In this document: positions 53,409 through 61,762 of the stretch, piece by piece
How the letters are laid out: each line of letters begins with the position of its first letter
Position numbering within the stretch: the first letter of the stretch is position 1
Assembly (NCBI RefSeq): GCF_001654495.1
Contig: NZ_CP015849.1
Location: 4,625,501-4,689,500, forward strand
DNA from: Streptomyces sp. SAT1
GTDB taxonomy: Bacteria; Actinomycetota; Actinomycetes; Streptomycetales; Streptomycetaceae
Reading direction: 5' to 3'
Length of the DNA stretch: 64,000 nt
Notes under the pieces: model-generated
The model's database searches: none
Told to the model about the DNA's origin: nothing
Seen by the model: only the letters and a program-made list of their open reading frames with translations
Made by a program: the position numbers and the translations under genes

Positions 53409-54809
53409 TTACCGGATCAGCTCGCCGTTCTCGTCGTCCTCGTCCCGTGGGTGGGGTGCGGTGGGGCGGTGGGGGGTTTGGGTGGTGTCCCAGAAGTACG
53501 GGGATGTTGCGGTGGTGTCGCTCGGCTGCTGTCGGTTCTCGGGGCGTACGTCCGTGTCGCTCGGCGGCGGCCCCGGCACGAAGGTGTCGGTGTCCGGGGC
53601 CGGGGGTGCGGCGCCCTCGGTGAAGGGTGCGCCGGCCGGACCCGGGTAGGGCCGGAACCAGGGGCCCGGGGTGTCGTCGCCTCCGTTCGTGGGGCCGTTC
53701 GAGGGGCCGTTCGTGGGACCGTTCGGGGAGGCGTCGTCCCGGCCTTCCTCGTCGTCCGGGTCGGGTGCCGGGAGGACGGTCCGCCTGATCTCCTCGGCGG
53801 CCTCGTGGAGACCGGCCGCCTCCAGGCTTCGCACCACGCGGTGCACCAGCACCGTGTACTCGTCCATGTCCGGCTTGAGGCCCACCGCCTCCAGCAGCAG
53901 GAGCAGCCGCTCCGGGACTCCTACCTCACGCTCGCGGTCGAACGCCGCTCCGCCCTGGCCGGGGTCACTCCACAGCGGGCCGCCGACGGGCGCCTCGGTC
54001 CGCGCGTCCGCGGGCGGGACGAGCAGGTGGCGGAAGAGCTCGGGCACCTCCTCGTCGTTGGCCGCCGCCGTGATCTGGGCGAGCGGGCCGATCATGTCGA
54101 CGGCCTTCTCGATCTCGTCCTCGTGCCGGGCCAGCCACCACACGACCGCGCTGCCCGTGCTCCGGAGCACGTCGTCCCCGAGGTAGCGCCGCTTGTTGCG
54201 CTCGTGCTGACGCTCGTGCTCCCAGATCTCCTCGTCCTTGCGCAGGTCACTCAGCCTCTGTAAGCGGTCGCGGTCGGCGGGGGCGAGGGTCAGGGTCACA
54301 CCGCCCGCCCGGGTCTCCACCCGGCCGCTCGGGTCCTGGAGCGGGATGCTCAGTTCCCCGTCCAGGACGTACCGTGCGAAGTCCGCTCTGGCGGGTTCCT
54401 CGCGGTGGACGAGCCCCACCGCCCGGCTGATGACCGCGGAGAGCGCGAGGGCCGGGGAAGCGCAGTCGGACCAGCCGGTGTGGTCGGGCACCGGCCTCCA
54501 CCACACCGTGGCGGAGAAGAGGAAGTCGTAGCCGTCCACCGCGCTCGGCAGCGTGGCGTCGATCACCCGTGCCTCCTGGTACGGCTGCTCGACCGGTGCC
54601 GCCGGCGGCTCGGGCGGGGCGGGCTCGTACGGAGCCGCCGGCGTGCGGCCGCCGCTGAGGACCGTCATCACGAGCAGCAGCGAACCCGAGGCGGTGACCA
54701 TGCACATGAAGCCCCACAGCCAGGGCGACCAGTGCAGGAGGCTTCCGAGCGCAGCGGGGGCGAGGCCGCAGAGAGCGACGAACAGCAGGCTGAAAAAGCG
54801 GTGTCTCAT
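53409..54809 (-). CDS. Membrane-anchored protein, third gene of the TIR operon
   Basis: A 466-aa protein I cannot assign. Two hydrophobic segments at the N-terminus (about 5-25 and 29-51) form a hairpin or signal anchor. The middle (about 80-330) is a mixed alpha/beta and charged helical region with VTLTLAPADRDRLQRLSDLRKDEEIWEHERQHERNKRR (coiled-coil-like) and a conserved-looking VVWWLARHEDEIEKAVDMI. The C-terminus (about 350-466) is a Pro/Gly/Asp/Asn-rich low-complexity tail with SNGPTNGGDD repeats. Its ATG overlaps the stop codon of the P-loop gene by 4 bp, so it is translated with it. It may be the membrane arm of the TIR system. Confidence 0.7.
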   Translation of the reverse strand: MRHRFFSLLFVALCGLAPAALGSLLHWSPWLWGFMCMVTASGSLLLVMTVLSGGRTPAAPYEPAPPEPPAAPVEQPYQEARVIDATLPSAVDGYDFLFSATVWWRPVPDHTGWSDCASPALALSAVISRAVGLVHREEPARADFARYVLDGELSIPLQDPSGRVETRAGGVTLTLAPADRDRLQRLSDLRKDEEIWEHERQHERNKRRYLGDDVLRSTGSAVVWWLARHEDEIEKAVDMIGPLAQITAAANDEEVPELFRHLLVPPADARTEAPVGGPLWSDPGQGGAAFDREREVGVPERLLLLLEAVGLKPDMDEYTVLVHRVVRSLEAAGLHEAAEEIRRTVLPAPDPDDEEGRDDASPNGPTNGPSNGPTNGGDDTPGPWFRPYPGPAGAPFTEGAAPPAPDTDTFVPGPPPSDTDVRPENRQQPSDTTATSPYFWDTTQTPHRPTAPHPRDEDDENGELIR

Positions 54810-56785
54810 CGTTCCTCTTCCGTGGTCTGTGGTCCGGTGTCCGGTTCCGTGCGGGCGTACTGCGCGCGGTCGATGTGCCGCCAGAAGAGGGCGGCGACGG
54901 CCGCCCGGGACGAGTGGCGCGCGGTTCCGGCCCAGCCGTAGGCGATGGCGTAGAGGCGGTGGAGGGCGGCCGTGTCCCCGTGCGTCGCCCTGACCATCAC
55001 GTCCAGCGCCATCTCCCGCGTACCGTCACCCGCCACGGTGTTCAGCCAGCTGGTCACCAGCGGGTTCCAGAGGTCCGTCGGCGGCTGGGAGAAGACCGCC
55101 TCCCAGCCCACGAACAGGGACGGCCACGGTGGCGGGTCCGGGGCCCGGTCGCTTCCCAACAGCTCGGTGAGCAGCCGGAGATGGGGCTCGGACCCGCGCG
55201 GCTCCCGGCGCACCCGCTCCCGCAGGCGGTCGATCAGCAGCCGGTAGAGCCGGTGCTCGCGGCCGGCCAGGTCGAGCAGTGCCGTGCGGGCCTCGCCCGC
55301 CGCCTCTCCCTGCCGTACGGCGAGGTGGTGGAGCCGCACGATCGCCTGGTCCGGATGCGTGGCGGCGAGACTCTGGACGCAGGCGGCGGTCAGGACGCGG
55401 GTGAGTCCCTGCGACAGGCCGGACCGCAGGCACTGATACATCCGGCTGCGGAACCAGCCGCCGAACGTCGCGTGGCTGAGGCCGAGTTCGAGGGCCGCCA
55501 GGGCGCGCTGGTCGCAGGAGGTGCCGGTCGCGCCGTCCGCCCAGCGGACCACGAGGTCGAAGAGATGGTCGGGCCGTCCCACGGCAAGGGACTGCTCACC
55601 GAAGCGGACGACGACGTTCATCCGGTCGTCGGTGGTCAGCTCGCGGAGCCCGGTGGCATGGCCGATCCAGTCCCTGAGCGCGTCGCGCATCCCGGGGAAG
55701 TTCGCCCAGAAGTACGTCCGCACCGCTTCGGCGTAGGCCAGCTGTCCGAAGCGGAGCCGTCCGTCCGCGTCCCGTTCGATGCCGAGTGTCGTCAGGTGCT
55801 GTCCGAAGTCCGTCCGCGCCAGCTCGATGGTCGTCTCTTCCTCGTGCCCCACCGTCCTCATCAGGCCGCGCCACACGGTGTGGACGGTGTCGGCGCGGGC
55901 CCCCTCGAACACCGCCGCCGCGAGCAGCAGGCCCCGCTCGGGTGCGGTGGGGACCGCGGCCACCTGCCGGCCCACCTCACCGGCCCGGTCGGTCACCGCG
56001 TGCAGCGCCTGGTCGAGCCAGTCCGCGAAGCCGGTGCCGAACCGCCCGCTTTTCTTCGCGGTCCTCACCAGCCCTGCGAGCCGCGCCAGTTCCTGCATGG
56101 GGGAGCGGTCGTACAGGGGCTGGAGTCCGGCGCCTCGCAGGTCGGCGGGCCGGAAGGGCATCCGGTCCATGCGGAGGTATCGGGTGAGGACGCTGATGCC
56201 CCGGGGGCGCTCCAGCTTCACCGTGAGCGGTTCGAGGTCCGGCAGGCGGGCGTGCTCCATGCCCCACGGCAGGACGGCGACCATGTGGGCGCCCGCCTCC
56301 TGGACCTGTGACCGGTACACGGCCAGGCGGCGCTGGGCCTTTGCGTACAGCTCCTCGTCGGCGATCGGGGAGAGGTCGAGGAGGAAGCGGTCCCCTTCCC
56401 CGAAGGGGGCAGGCGCCCCGCCCTCGTCGTTGCCCAGGACGGAGAGTTCGTCGAACCGGACCGGCTCCTCCTCGGCGTCCCCGTCCTCGTCCTCGCCGAG
56501 CCCGTGCAGCAGCATGACCGCCGCGGCGTGGCGGCCGGTGCCGGGCCGGGCCTCCAGCAGCACCACCGACCCGGGCTTCTCCAGGCGCTCGGCGGCGTCG
56601 CGGTAGTGCACCGGCGGGACGAAGCGGTCGGCCAGGCGCAACCGGTCCTCGCGGACGATCCGGAGGGACTCGACCCCTCGGCGGATCATCCAGTCCGCGC
56701 CGCCGTAGAAGACGTACTGGTGTCCCGCGCCGTTGTTCACAGGGGCCCGCGGCTCGTTGACGGTGACGTGGTTCTCTTCGGTCAT
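54806..56785 (-). CDS. Degenerate P-loop protein, second gene of the TIR operon
   Basis: A 659-aa protein with no clear named family. Residues 9-24 are VNEPRAPVNNGAGHQY, almost the same motif as in the C-terminus of the TIR protein encoded upstream. At about 75-90 comes VLLEARPGTGRHAAA, a Walker-A-like loop in which the invariant Lys and Ser/Thr are Arg85 and His86. A following hhhD-type strand (FLLDLSPI, about 130) could be a Walker B. The remainder (about 230-650) is mostly helical, possibly STAND-like sensor repeats. An adaptor or sensor role with lost ATP hydrolysis is plausible. It overlaps both neighbours by 4 bp. Confidence 0.65.
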   Translation of the reverse strand: MTEENHVTVNEPRAPVNNGAGHQYVFYGGADWMIRRGVESLRIVREDRLRLADRFVPPVHYRDAAERLEKPGSVVLLEARPGTGRHAAAVMLLHGLGEDEDGDAEEEPVRFDELSVLGNDEGGAPAPFGEGDRFLLDLSPIADEELYAKAQRRLAVYRSQVQEAGAHMVAVLPWGMEHARLPDLEPLTVKLERPRGISVLTRYLRMDRMPFRPADLRGAGLQPLYDRSPMQELARLAGLVRTAKKSGRFGTGFADWLDQALHAVTDRAGEVGRQVAAVPTAPERGLLLAAAVFEGARADTVHTVWRGLMRTVGHEEETTIELARTDFGQHLTTLGIERDADGRLRFGQLAYAEAVRTYFWANFPGMRDALRDWIGHATGLRELTTDDRMNVVVRFGEQSLAVGRPDHLFDLVVRWADGATGTSCDQRALAALELGLSHATFGGWFRSRMYQCLRSGLSQGLTRVLTAACVQSLAATHPDQAIVRLHHLAVRQGEAAGEARTALLDLAGREHRLYRLLIDRLRERVRREPRGSEPHLRLLTELLGSDRAPDPPPWPSLFVGWEAVFSQPPTDLWNPLVTSWLNTVAGDGTREMALDVMVRATHGDTAALHRLYAIAYGWAGTARHSSRAAVAALFWRHIDRAQYARTEPDTGPQTTEEER

Positions 56786-57576
56786 CGTTCGTCGTCCGAG
56801 CGCCGGCGGTCGCGCTCGAAGCGCTGGTGGACCGTCCCGCTGTTGTCGCCCGCCGTGAACTGGACCCCGGTGTTGTCGCCCTCGAAGTGAGGGGCGTTGT
56901 ACTGGTGGCCGCGGCCGGTGTTCACCGGTCCCCGGGGCTCGTTGACGAAGGTGCCGGACAGGTCTCCGTTGAGGTTCCCGATGCCGCCGCGCACCCGCTG
57001 CTCGACATCGCGTGTGCGCATTCTGGTGTGTCCGGCGTCGCGGTCCTGCTTCTTGCGGGACTTCGACTCGGTCCGCTCCCGCGCCGCACGGGCGTCGTGG
57101 TCCGCCGCGCCCAGGTCGGGCAGCAGCCGGGCGAGGGCGTCGCCGAGCGCGGCCAGGTCCGACTCGGCGTTGCGGTGGTCGAACCGCCTGTACTGGCGGT
57201 CCGCCAGTTCCAGGAGGTCACCGGGGAGGACGGCGCGGTCGATCCGCGTGGCCTTCCCGACGAGTACCGGGATCACCAGGATCCCGCGGTCGAGCGCGGT
57301 CTGGATCTCACGGCGGGTCCAGTCCTGCTCGGCTTCGAGGGCGGGGCGGCCGTCGGCCCCGCGCACCTCGGCCCAGCGCGGACCGATCACGGCGAGGAGT
57401 GCCTCGCACTCCTCCACCGCCCTGACCAGCTCCGCCGGGAAGCGGTGGCCGGGCTCGGTCGAGTTGCTGGCGAAGAAGACCCGGTCGCGGCCGAAGCGCC
57501 GGACGAGTTCCCGGGCGATCATGGTCGCGGCGGATTCCTCGTCGCCTGTGCGGTAGTTGACGAAGACGTCGGGCAT
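56782..57576 (-). CDS. TIR-domain protein, first gene of the operon
   Basis: ATG 57576 with AAAGGA about 7 nt upstream gives 264 aa. The TIR domain (about 1-150) has MPDVFVNYRTGDEES, DRVFFASNSTEPGHRF, ECEALLAVIGPRWAEV, GILVIPVLVG and a closing helix with LADRQYRRFDHRNAESD. In TIR NADases a Glu near the PGxxF segment is catalytic; here the residue after Phe46 is Pro and Glu49 is the nearest acid. A basic linker (about 165-195, SKSRKKQDRD) leads to an Asn/Gly-rich tail with VNEPRGPVNTGRGHQY (211-226) and GDNTGVQFTAGDNSGTVHQ. The ATGA overlap couples it to the P-loop gene. It is probably the effector of the system. Confidence 0.8.
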   Translation of the reverse strand: MPDVFVNYRTGDEESAATMIARELVRRFGRDRVFFASNSTEPGHRFPAELVRAVEECEALLAVIGPRWAEVRGADGRPALEAEQDWTRREIQTALDRGILVIPVLVGKATRIDRAVLPGDLLELADRQYRRFDHRNAESDLAALGDALARLLPDLGAADHDARAARERTESKSRKKQDRDAGHTRMRTRDVEQRVRGGIGNLNGDLSGTFVNEPRGPVNTGRGHQYNAPHFEGDNTGVQFTAGDNSGTVHQRFERDRRRSDDER

Positions 57577-57879
57577 GAAGATTCCTTTCGTGAGGCATAT
57601 GCGCAGAACGGGATGAAGGGCCACTGGGCCCTGGGGCGTCCGTTCGGGCCGTGAGGCAACGGCCGCGTGACGGCATGACGCGTCCACGGGAGGGCGTTGG
57701 AGTGGAGGCGCGCCACCCCGTGCGTCACCGGTCGCGGGCGGCCCGAGGAAGCCGGGCGCGCGGCGACGCGGTGGACGGGGAGCAGAGGGTCCCGCAGGGG
57801 ATCGTGCGATCCCCCGGGGCCCGGGGTGACCGGCCGGACCAGCTCGCTTCGAGGCGGGGCCGGCGGGGAGGGACCCGGG
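57577..57879. other. Promoter region of the TIR operon
   Basis: A 303-bp gap between the regulator's end and the TIR start, all on the minus strand. It has a hairpin near the regulator end and must contain the operon promoter, but I see no clear consensus box. Confidence 0.5.
57797..57814 (-). terminator. Small hairpin after the interrupted regulator gene
   Basis: Perfect 8-bp arms GGGGATCG / CGATCCCC around TG, about 66 bp downstream of the regulator stop codon, without a T-run. Confidence 0.45.
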
Positions 57880-59124
57880 TCAGCTGTGCGCGGGGGCGAG
57901 CACCCGTGCCAGTGCCGGTTGCAGATCGCGTACGGCCTGGTTGTTCCTGAACCGGGAGAGCTCCCGCGCGAGACGGCGGACGTCGCTGTTGACCGTCGCA
58001 GAGGGCACGGCCGGCATCACCGCCAGGAGTTCCCCGGCGATGGCGCACGCGTGCTCGACCTCTCCGGAGGCGGCGTGCGCCAGGGACCGGCGGAAGCCGT
58101 AGCGGGCGCGGGTGCGCAGGGCGTGCGGCGGGAGACGGCGGCACTCCCGGTCGAGGATCTCGGCGGCGGCCCTGGGGCGGCCGAGGTCGTGCAGGCACCA
58201 GCCGGTCGTCACCGCCGCGGGGTCGCTCACGTGGGTGGTGCCGATCACGGGTTCGGTGCCGTCGCGGGCGTCGTCGCCCAGCAGTTCCCGTGCCCGGTCG
58301 AGACTGCGGAGGCAGTCGCGTTCGTCGCCGACGAGCGCGTGTCCCTAGGCCTCCCGCTGAGCCGCCAGCCCACGGATGCGCGGCGGGAGCCTGCCGTTCT
58401 GGGCCCGGCGCGCCAGAGCGACGGTGCCCGCGGCGTCCCCGCCGTAGAGCGTGACCAGGGCACGTCGAACGAGCGCGTAGGAACCGAGGTACGGATCGCC
58501 CCCGGCACGCGCCAGTTCGGCGGCCTCACCGGTCCAGCCGAGCGCAGCGTCGTCGTCGCCGGCCTCCTGCGCCATCCAGCCGGTGAACTCAGCGAACCGG
58601 GACGCGAGCCGGAGCGCGGGGGCCCGGGTGGCGGAGGGGGTGTCGCCGGCCAGTGCGGCGACCATGCGCGTCTGCGTCTCCAGCAGGGGGAGCAGCGCCT
58701 TCGGTGCGGTGGACTGGCCGAGCTTGCGCAACTGGTCGAACTGTATGCGGAAGGACGGAAGGAGGGGCGCGGCGGCGGAGGACGCCTGTCCGCCGAGTTT
58801 CAGGCCGAGGTCGATCAGCGACCCCGCACCCGTGGCGAGGACCGCCCGGCGTCCCACGCGCCGGCCGCCCGGGGCGGTGGGGGAGCCGGCGGCGCCGTCC
58901 GAGGCGGCCTCGGGGCCGGCGCCCAGGCGTTGCAGCGCACCGTTCGCGCCGAGGAACGCGTCGCATCGGCGGGCCAGTTCGGGAGAGGCGGCTCGCTCCC
59001 CCCGCTCGACCTTGCTGAGGTACCCCTTGTCGTAGTTGAGCGCCACGGCGAACTGGGTCAGCGTGAGGTCCGCTTCCAGTCGTAAACGGCGAAGTTCCGG
59101 GCCGAACGGTAAAGCCGTACTCAT
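57880..59124 (-). pseudogene. Xre-type regulator interrupted by an in-frame TAG
   Basis: The reading frame from ATG 59124 encodes an Xre helix-turn-helix (about 8-65, LRRLRLEADLTLTQFAVALNYDKGYLSKVERGERAA) and a long helical TPR-like region. At 58345-58347 a single TAG stops it after 259 codons. The same frame continues open to 57880 (GHALVGDERDCLRSLDR and onward), with no frame shift. Uninterrupted it would be about 413 residues, the usual length of these Streptomyces TPR regulators. Either the stop is a recent inactivating mutation, an error in the sequence, or it is suppressed. It probably once controlled the TIR operon downstream. Confidence 0.85.
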
Positions 59125-59419
59125 CAAGAGCCTCCCCTGGAGCAGTGGCCGTGAGAGTCCTGCGCCCTCACGGGGAACTTCCGTTCGACTTTCACTGGTC
59201 GTACGAAGACCCGACGGCGAAACCCGTCGTGATGGAGCTGTCTCGCTGTGCAGCCGAGAGTGAGTTTGACACGAGGCGCGCGTCGGGAATCGGGGTTCGG
59301 CGGGGTTGCCTGTTGCCTCTTCCGTCTTCTGTTGCCCCCGGCTGCTCCTGGACCGTGCCCGGGTGAAGCGAGTGCCCCGGCTTTCCCGTGCGAGCTGATC
59401 CGCGGGCCGATGCGACGGC
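59125..59419. other. Divergent gap between the Xre gene and the helicase gene
   Basis: A 295-bp region that must serve both genes. GC content is lower around 59200-59330. No operator dyad is clear. Confidence 0.45.
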
Positions 59420-61663
59420 ATGCGGTGGGAGGATGCGGCACGACGGCAGAAAGGGGCGGGGCGGGTGGGGCGGCGGGAGCGGGAGGTCGTGGGGCGGGGG
59501 GTGCGGCTGGGGGAGGCCGCGCAGGGGGTCGTCGCGGAGTACGGGCGGGCCGTGGAGGCCGTGCGGGAGGCGTTGCGGCCGCTGCACGACGCGCTGGTGG
59601 AGCGGGAGCTCGGGGCCATCCCCGTCGCGCGGCTCCAGGACGTCACCGAGGGGCGGCTGCGGCTGGGCGGGGTCGAGCGGAGCGGCTTCGGCACGGTGGG
59701 GCGGGTGCTGGCGGCGGGGCCCTACCGGCTGCGGCAGATCCCGGGTGTCGGGCAGCGTACGGTCGACCAGATCCTGGCCGCCGCGCACCGGCTGGCCGAG
59801 GCCGTGCACGAGACCGTGGCCGTCCGCATCGATGTGGACCGGCCGGAGCCGGGCACCACGGCGCTGGTCATGGCGCTGCACGTCCTGGTGGAGGCCGGAC
59901 CGGACGCGCGGCGCGCCGTCGACCGGGCCGCCGCCCTCGCGGAGCGGCTGGGGCCGCTGCTGGCCGACGCGCGGCCCGCCGGCGGGCGGCTGCGCATGGC
60001 ACTGGCGGGCCGGGAGAAGCGGGCCCGTGCGCTGGCCGCGGTCGCCGAGGTGCGGGCGCTGGTGGAGGAGGCGGAGCAGGCGGGGCTCGCGGAGCTGTTC
60101 GCGCAGACCTCGGTGGATCTGCTGCGGCCCTCGGCCGACCTCGCTGCCTGGGCGGACTTCGAGCTCCGCTCCGCCGAGTACTACGGCCTGCTCGCCGAGG
60201 TCTCCGGGCGGCTGCCCGACGCGGCCGCCGCCGAGGGCTTCCTGCCGGAGGAGGTCGCCGAACGGGTACGGAACCAGCGCCTGGACGATTCCCGCCGCCG
60301 GGTGTCCCTGCGCGGCTACCAGGCGTTCGGCGCCCGGTTCGTGCTCGCGCAGCGCAAGGTGATCCTCGGCGACGAGATGGGGCTGGGGAAGACCGTGCAG
60401 GCGATCGCCGTGCTGGCCCATCTGGCCGCCGAGGGGCGGGACCACTTCATGGTGGTCTGCCCGGCGAGCGTCCTGGTCAACTGGACGCGAGAGATCGAGG
60501 CCCGCAGCGCCCTCCCCGTCCGGGTGCTGCACGGCCCCGACCGGCACGAGGCGTTCGCCGACTGGCAGGCGCAGGGCGGGGTCGGGGTGACCACGTTCGA
60601 CGCCCTGCGCGGCTTTCCCGCCCCCGACGGGGGCACGGTCTCCCTGCTCGTCGTGGACGAGGCGCACAGTGTGAAGAACCCGCAGGCCAAGCGCTCGCAG
60701 GCGGTCGCCCTGTGGGCCGGGCGGTGCGAGCGCGCGCTGCTGATGACCGGGACGCCGATGGAGAACCGGGTCGCGGAGTTCCGCAACCTGGTCGGCATGC
60801 TCGATCCCCGTCTCGCCGACTCCCTGGGCGAGGGCGACGCGCTGGCCGGATCGGTCGCCTTCCGCACGGCCGTCGCACCGGTCTACCTGCGGCGCAACCA
60901 GGAGGACGTGCTCACGGAACTGCCCAGTCTCCAGCACACCGACGAGTGGGAGGAGCTGAGCGCGTCGGACGAGGAGGCGTACCGCGAGGCCGTGCGCGCC
61001 GGGAACTTCATGGCGATGCGCCGGGCCGCGTATCTGCGCCCCGAGAAGTCGGCCAAGCTGGAACGGCTGCGGGAGATCGTGCAGGAGGCCGCGGCGAACG
61101 GGCAGAAGACCGTCGTCTTCTCCCACTTCAAGGACGTGCTGACCGTGGTGGAGCAGGCGCTCGCCGCCACCGGCGGCACACCGCTGTCCGGTCCGCTGAC
61201 CGGGAGCGTCCCGGCCGGCCGGCGGCAGCGGATCGTCGACGACTTCGCCGCCGCGACCGGTCCGGCGGTGCTCCTCGCGCAGATCCAGGCGGCGGGCGTC
61301 GGCCTCAACCTGCAGGCCGCCTCCGTCGTCGTCCTGTGCGAACCCCAGATCAAGCCGACCCTTGAGCACCAGGCGGTGGCTCGGGCCCACCGCATGGGCC
61401 AGGTCAGACCGGTCCGCGTGCACCGGCTCCTGGCCACCGGCGGCGTCGACGAACGCCTGGTGCGGATGCTGGAGCGCAAGTCCCGCCTGTTCGACGCCTA
61501 CGCCCGCCGCAGCGCCGTGGCCGAGGCCACGCCGGACGCCGTCGACGTGTCCGACACGGAACTGGCCCGGCGGATCGTCGAGGAGGAGCAGGAGCGTCTG
61601 GGCCTGGAGAAGGAGCCGGTCACCGACAGCGGTGGCAGCAGCGGTGGCAGCGGCCGGGCGTAG
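59420..61663 (+). CDS. SNF2-family DNA/RNA helicase-like ATPase
   Basis: A 747-aa protein. The N-terminal helical part (about 1-290) includes a helix-hairpin-helix-like stretch YRLRQIPGVGQRTVDQILAA. The SNF2 motor follows: motif I ILGDEMGLGKTVQ (about 313-325), Ia, motif II LLVVDEAHSVKNPQAKRS, motif III LMTGTPMENRV, and in the C-terminal half motif V GVGLNLQAASVVVLCEP and motif VI QAVARAHRMGQVRPV. It probably translocates on double-stranded DNA. A GTG start at 59464 is possible. It is not operon-linked to its neighbours. Confidence 0.92.
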   Translation: MRWEDAARRQKGAGRVGRREREVVGRGVRLGEAAQGVVAEYGRAVEAVREALRPLHDALVERELGAIPVARLQDVTEGRLRLGGVERSGFGTVGRVLAAGPYRLRQIPGVGQRTVDQILAAAHRLAEAVHETVAVRIDVDRPEPGTTALVMALHVLVEAGPDARRAVDRAAALAERLGPLLADARPAGGRLRMALAGREKRARALAAVAEVRALVEEAEQAGLAELFAQTSVDLLRPSADLAAWADFELRSAEYYGLLAEVSGRLPDAAAAEGFLPEEVAERVRNQRLDDSRRRVSLRGYQAFGARFVLAQRKVILGDEMGLGKTVQAIAVLAHLAAEGRDHFMVVCPASVLVNWTREIEARSALPVRVLHGPDRHEAFADWQAQGGVGVTTFDALRGFPAPDGGTVSLLVVDEAHSVKNPQAKRSQAVALWAGRCERALLMTGTPMENRVAEFRNLVGMLDPRLADSLGEGDALAGSVAFRTAVAPVYLRRNQEDVLTELPSLQHTDEWEELSASDEEAYREAVRAGNFMAMRRAAYLRPEKSAKLERLREIVQEAAANGQKTVVFSHFKDVLTVVEQALAATGGTPLSGPLTGSVPAGRRQRIVDDFAAATGPAVLLAQIQAAGVGLNLQAASVVVLCEPQIKPTLEHQAVARAHRMGQVRPVRVHRLLATGGVDERLVRMLERKSRLFDAYARRSAVAEATPDAVDVSDTELARRIVEEEQERLGLEKEPVTDSGGSSGGSGRA

Positions 61664-61693
61664 GCAGTGGCCGGAGCGCCGCGGTCATGCGCC

Positions 61694-61737
61694 CGGCGCC
61701 GGGCCCCGTACGGACGACGGGAAGGGGCCCGGCGCCG
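61694..61737. terminator. Bidirectional terminator between helicase and protease genes
   Basis: Perfect 14-bp arms CGGCGCCGGGCCCC / GGGGCCCGGCGCCG with a 16-nt loop, between convergent genes. Confidence 0.8.
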
Positions 61738-61762
61738 AGCCGAACGCGTCGCCGGTCGCTCC

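Noticed and set aside
59192..61423. A 743-codon minus-strand open frame over the helicase gene
   Set aside because: The plus strand carries all SNF2 motifs in order; the minus product has no domains.
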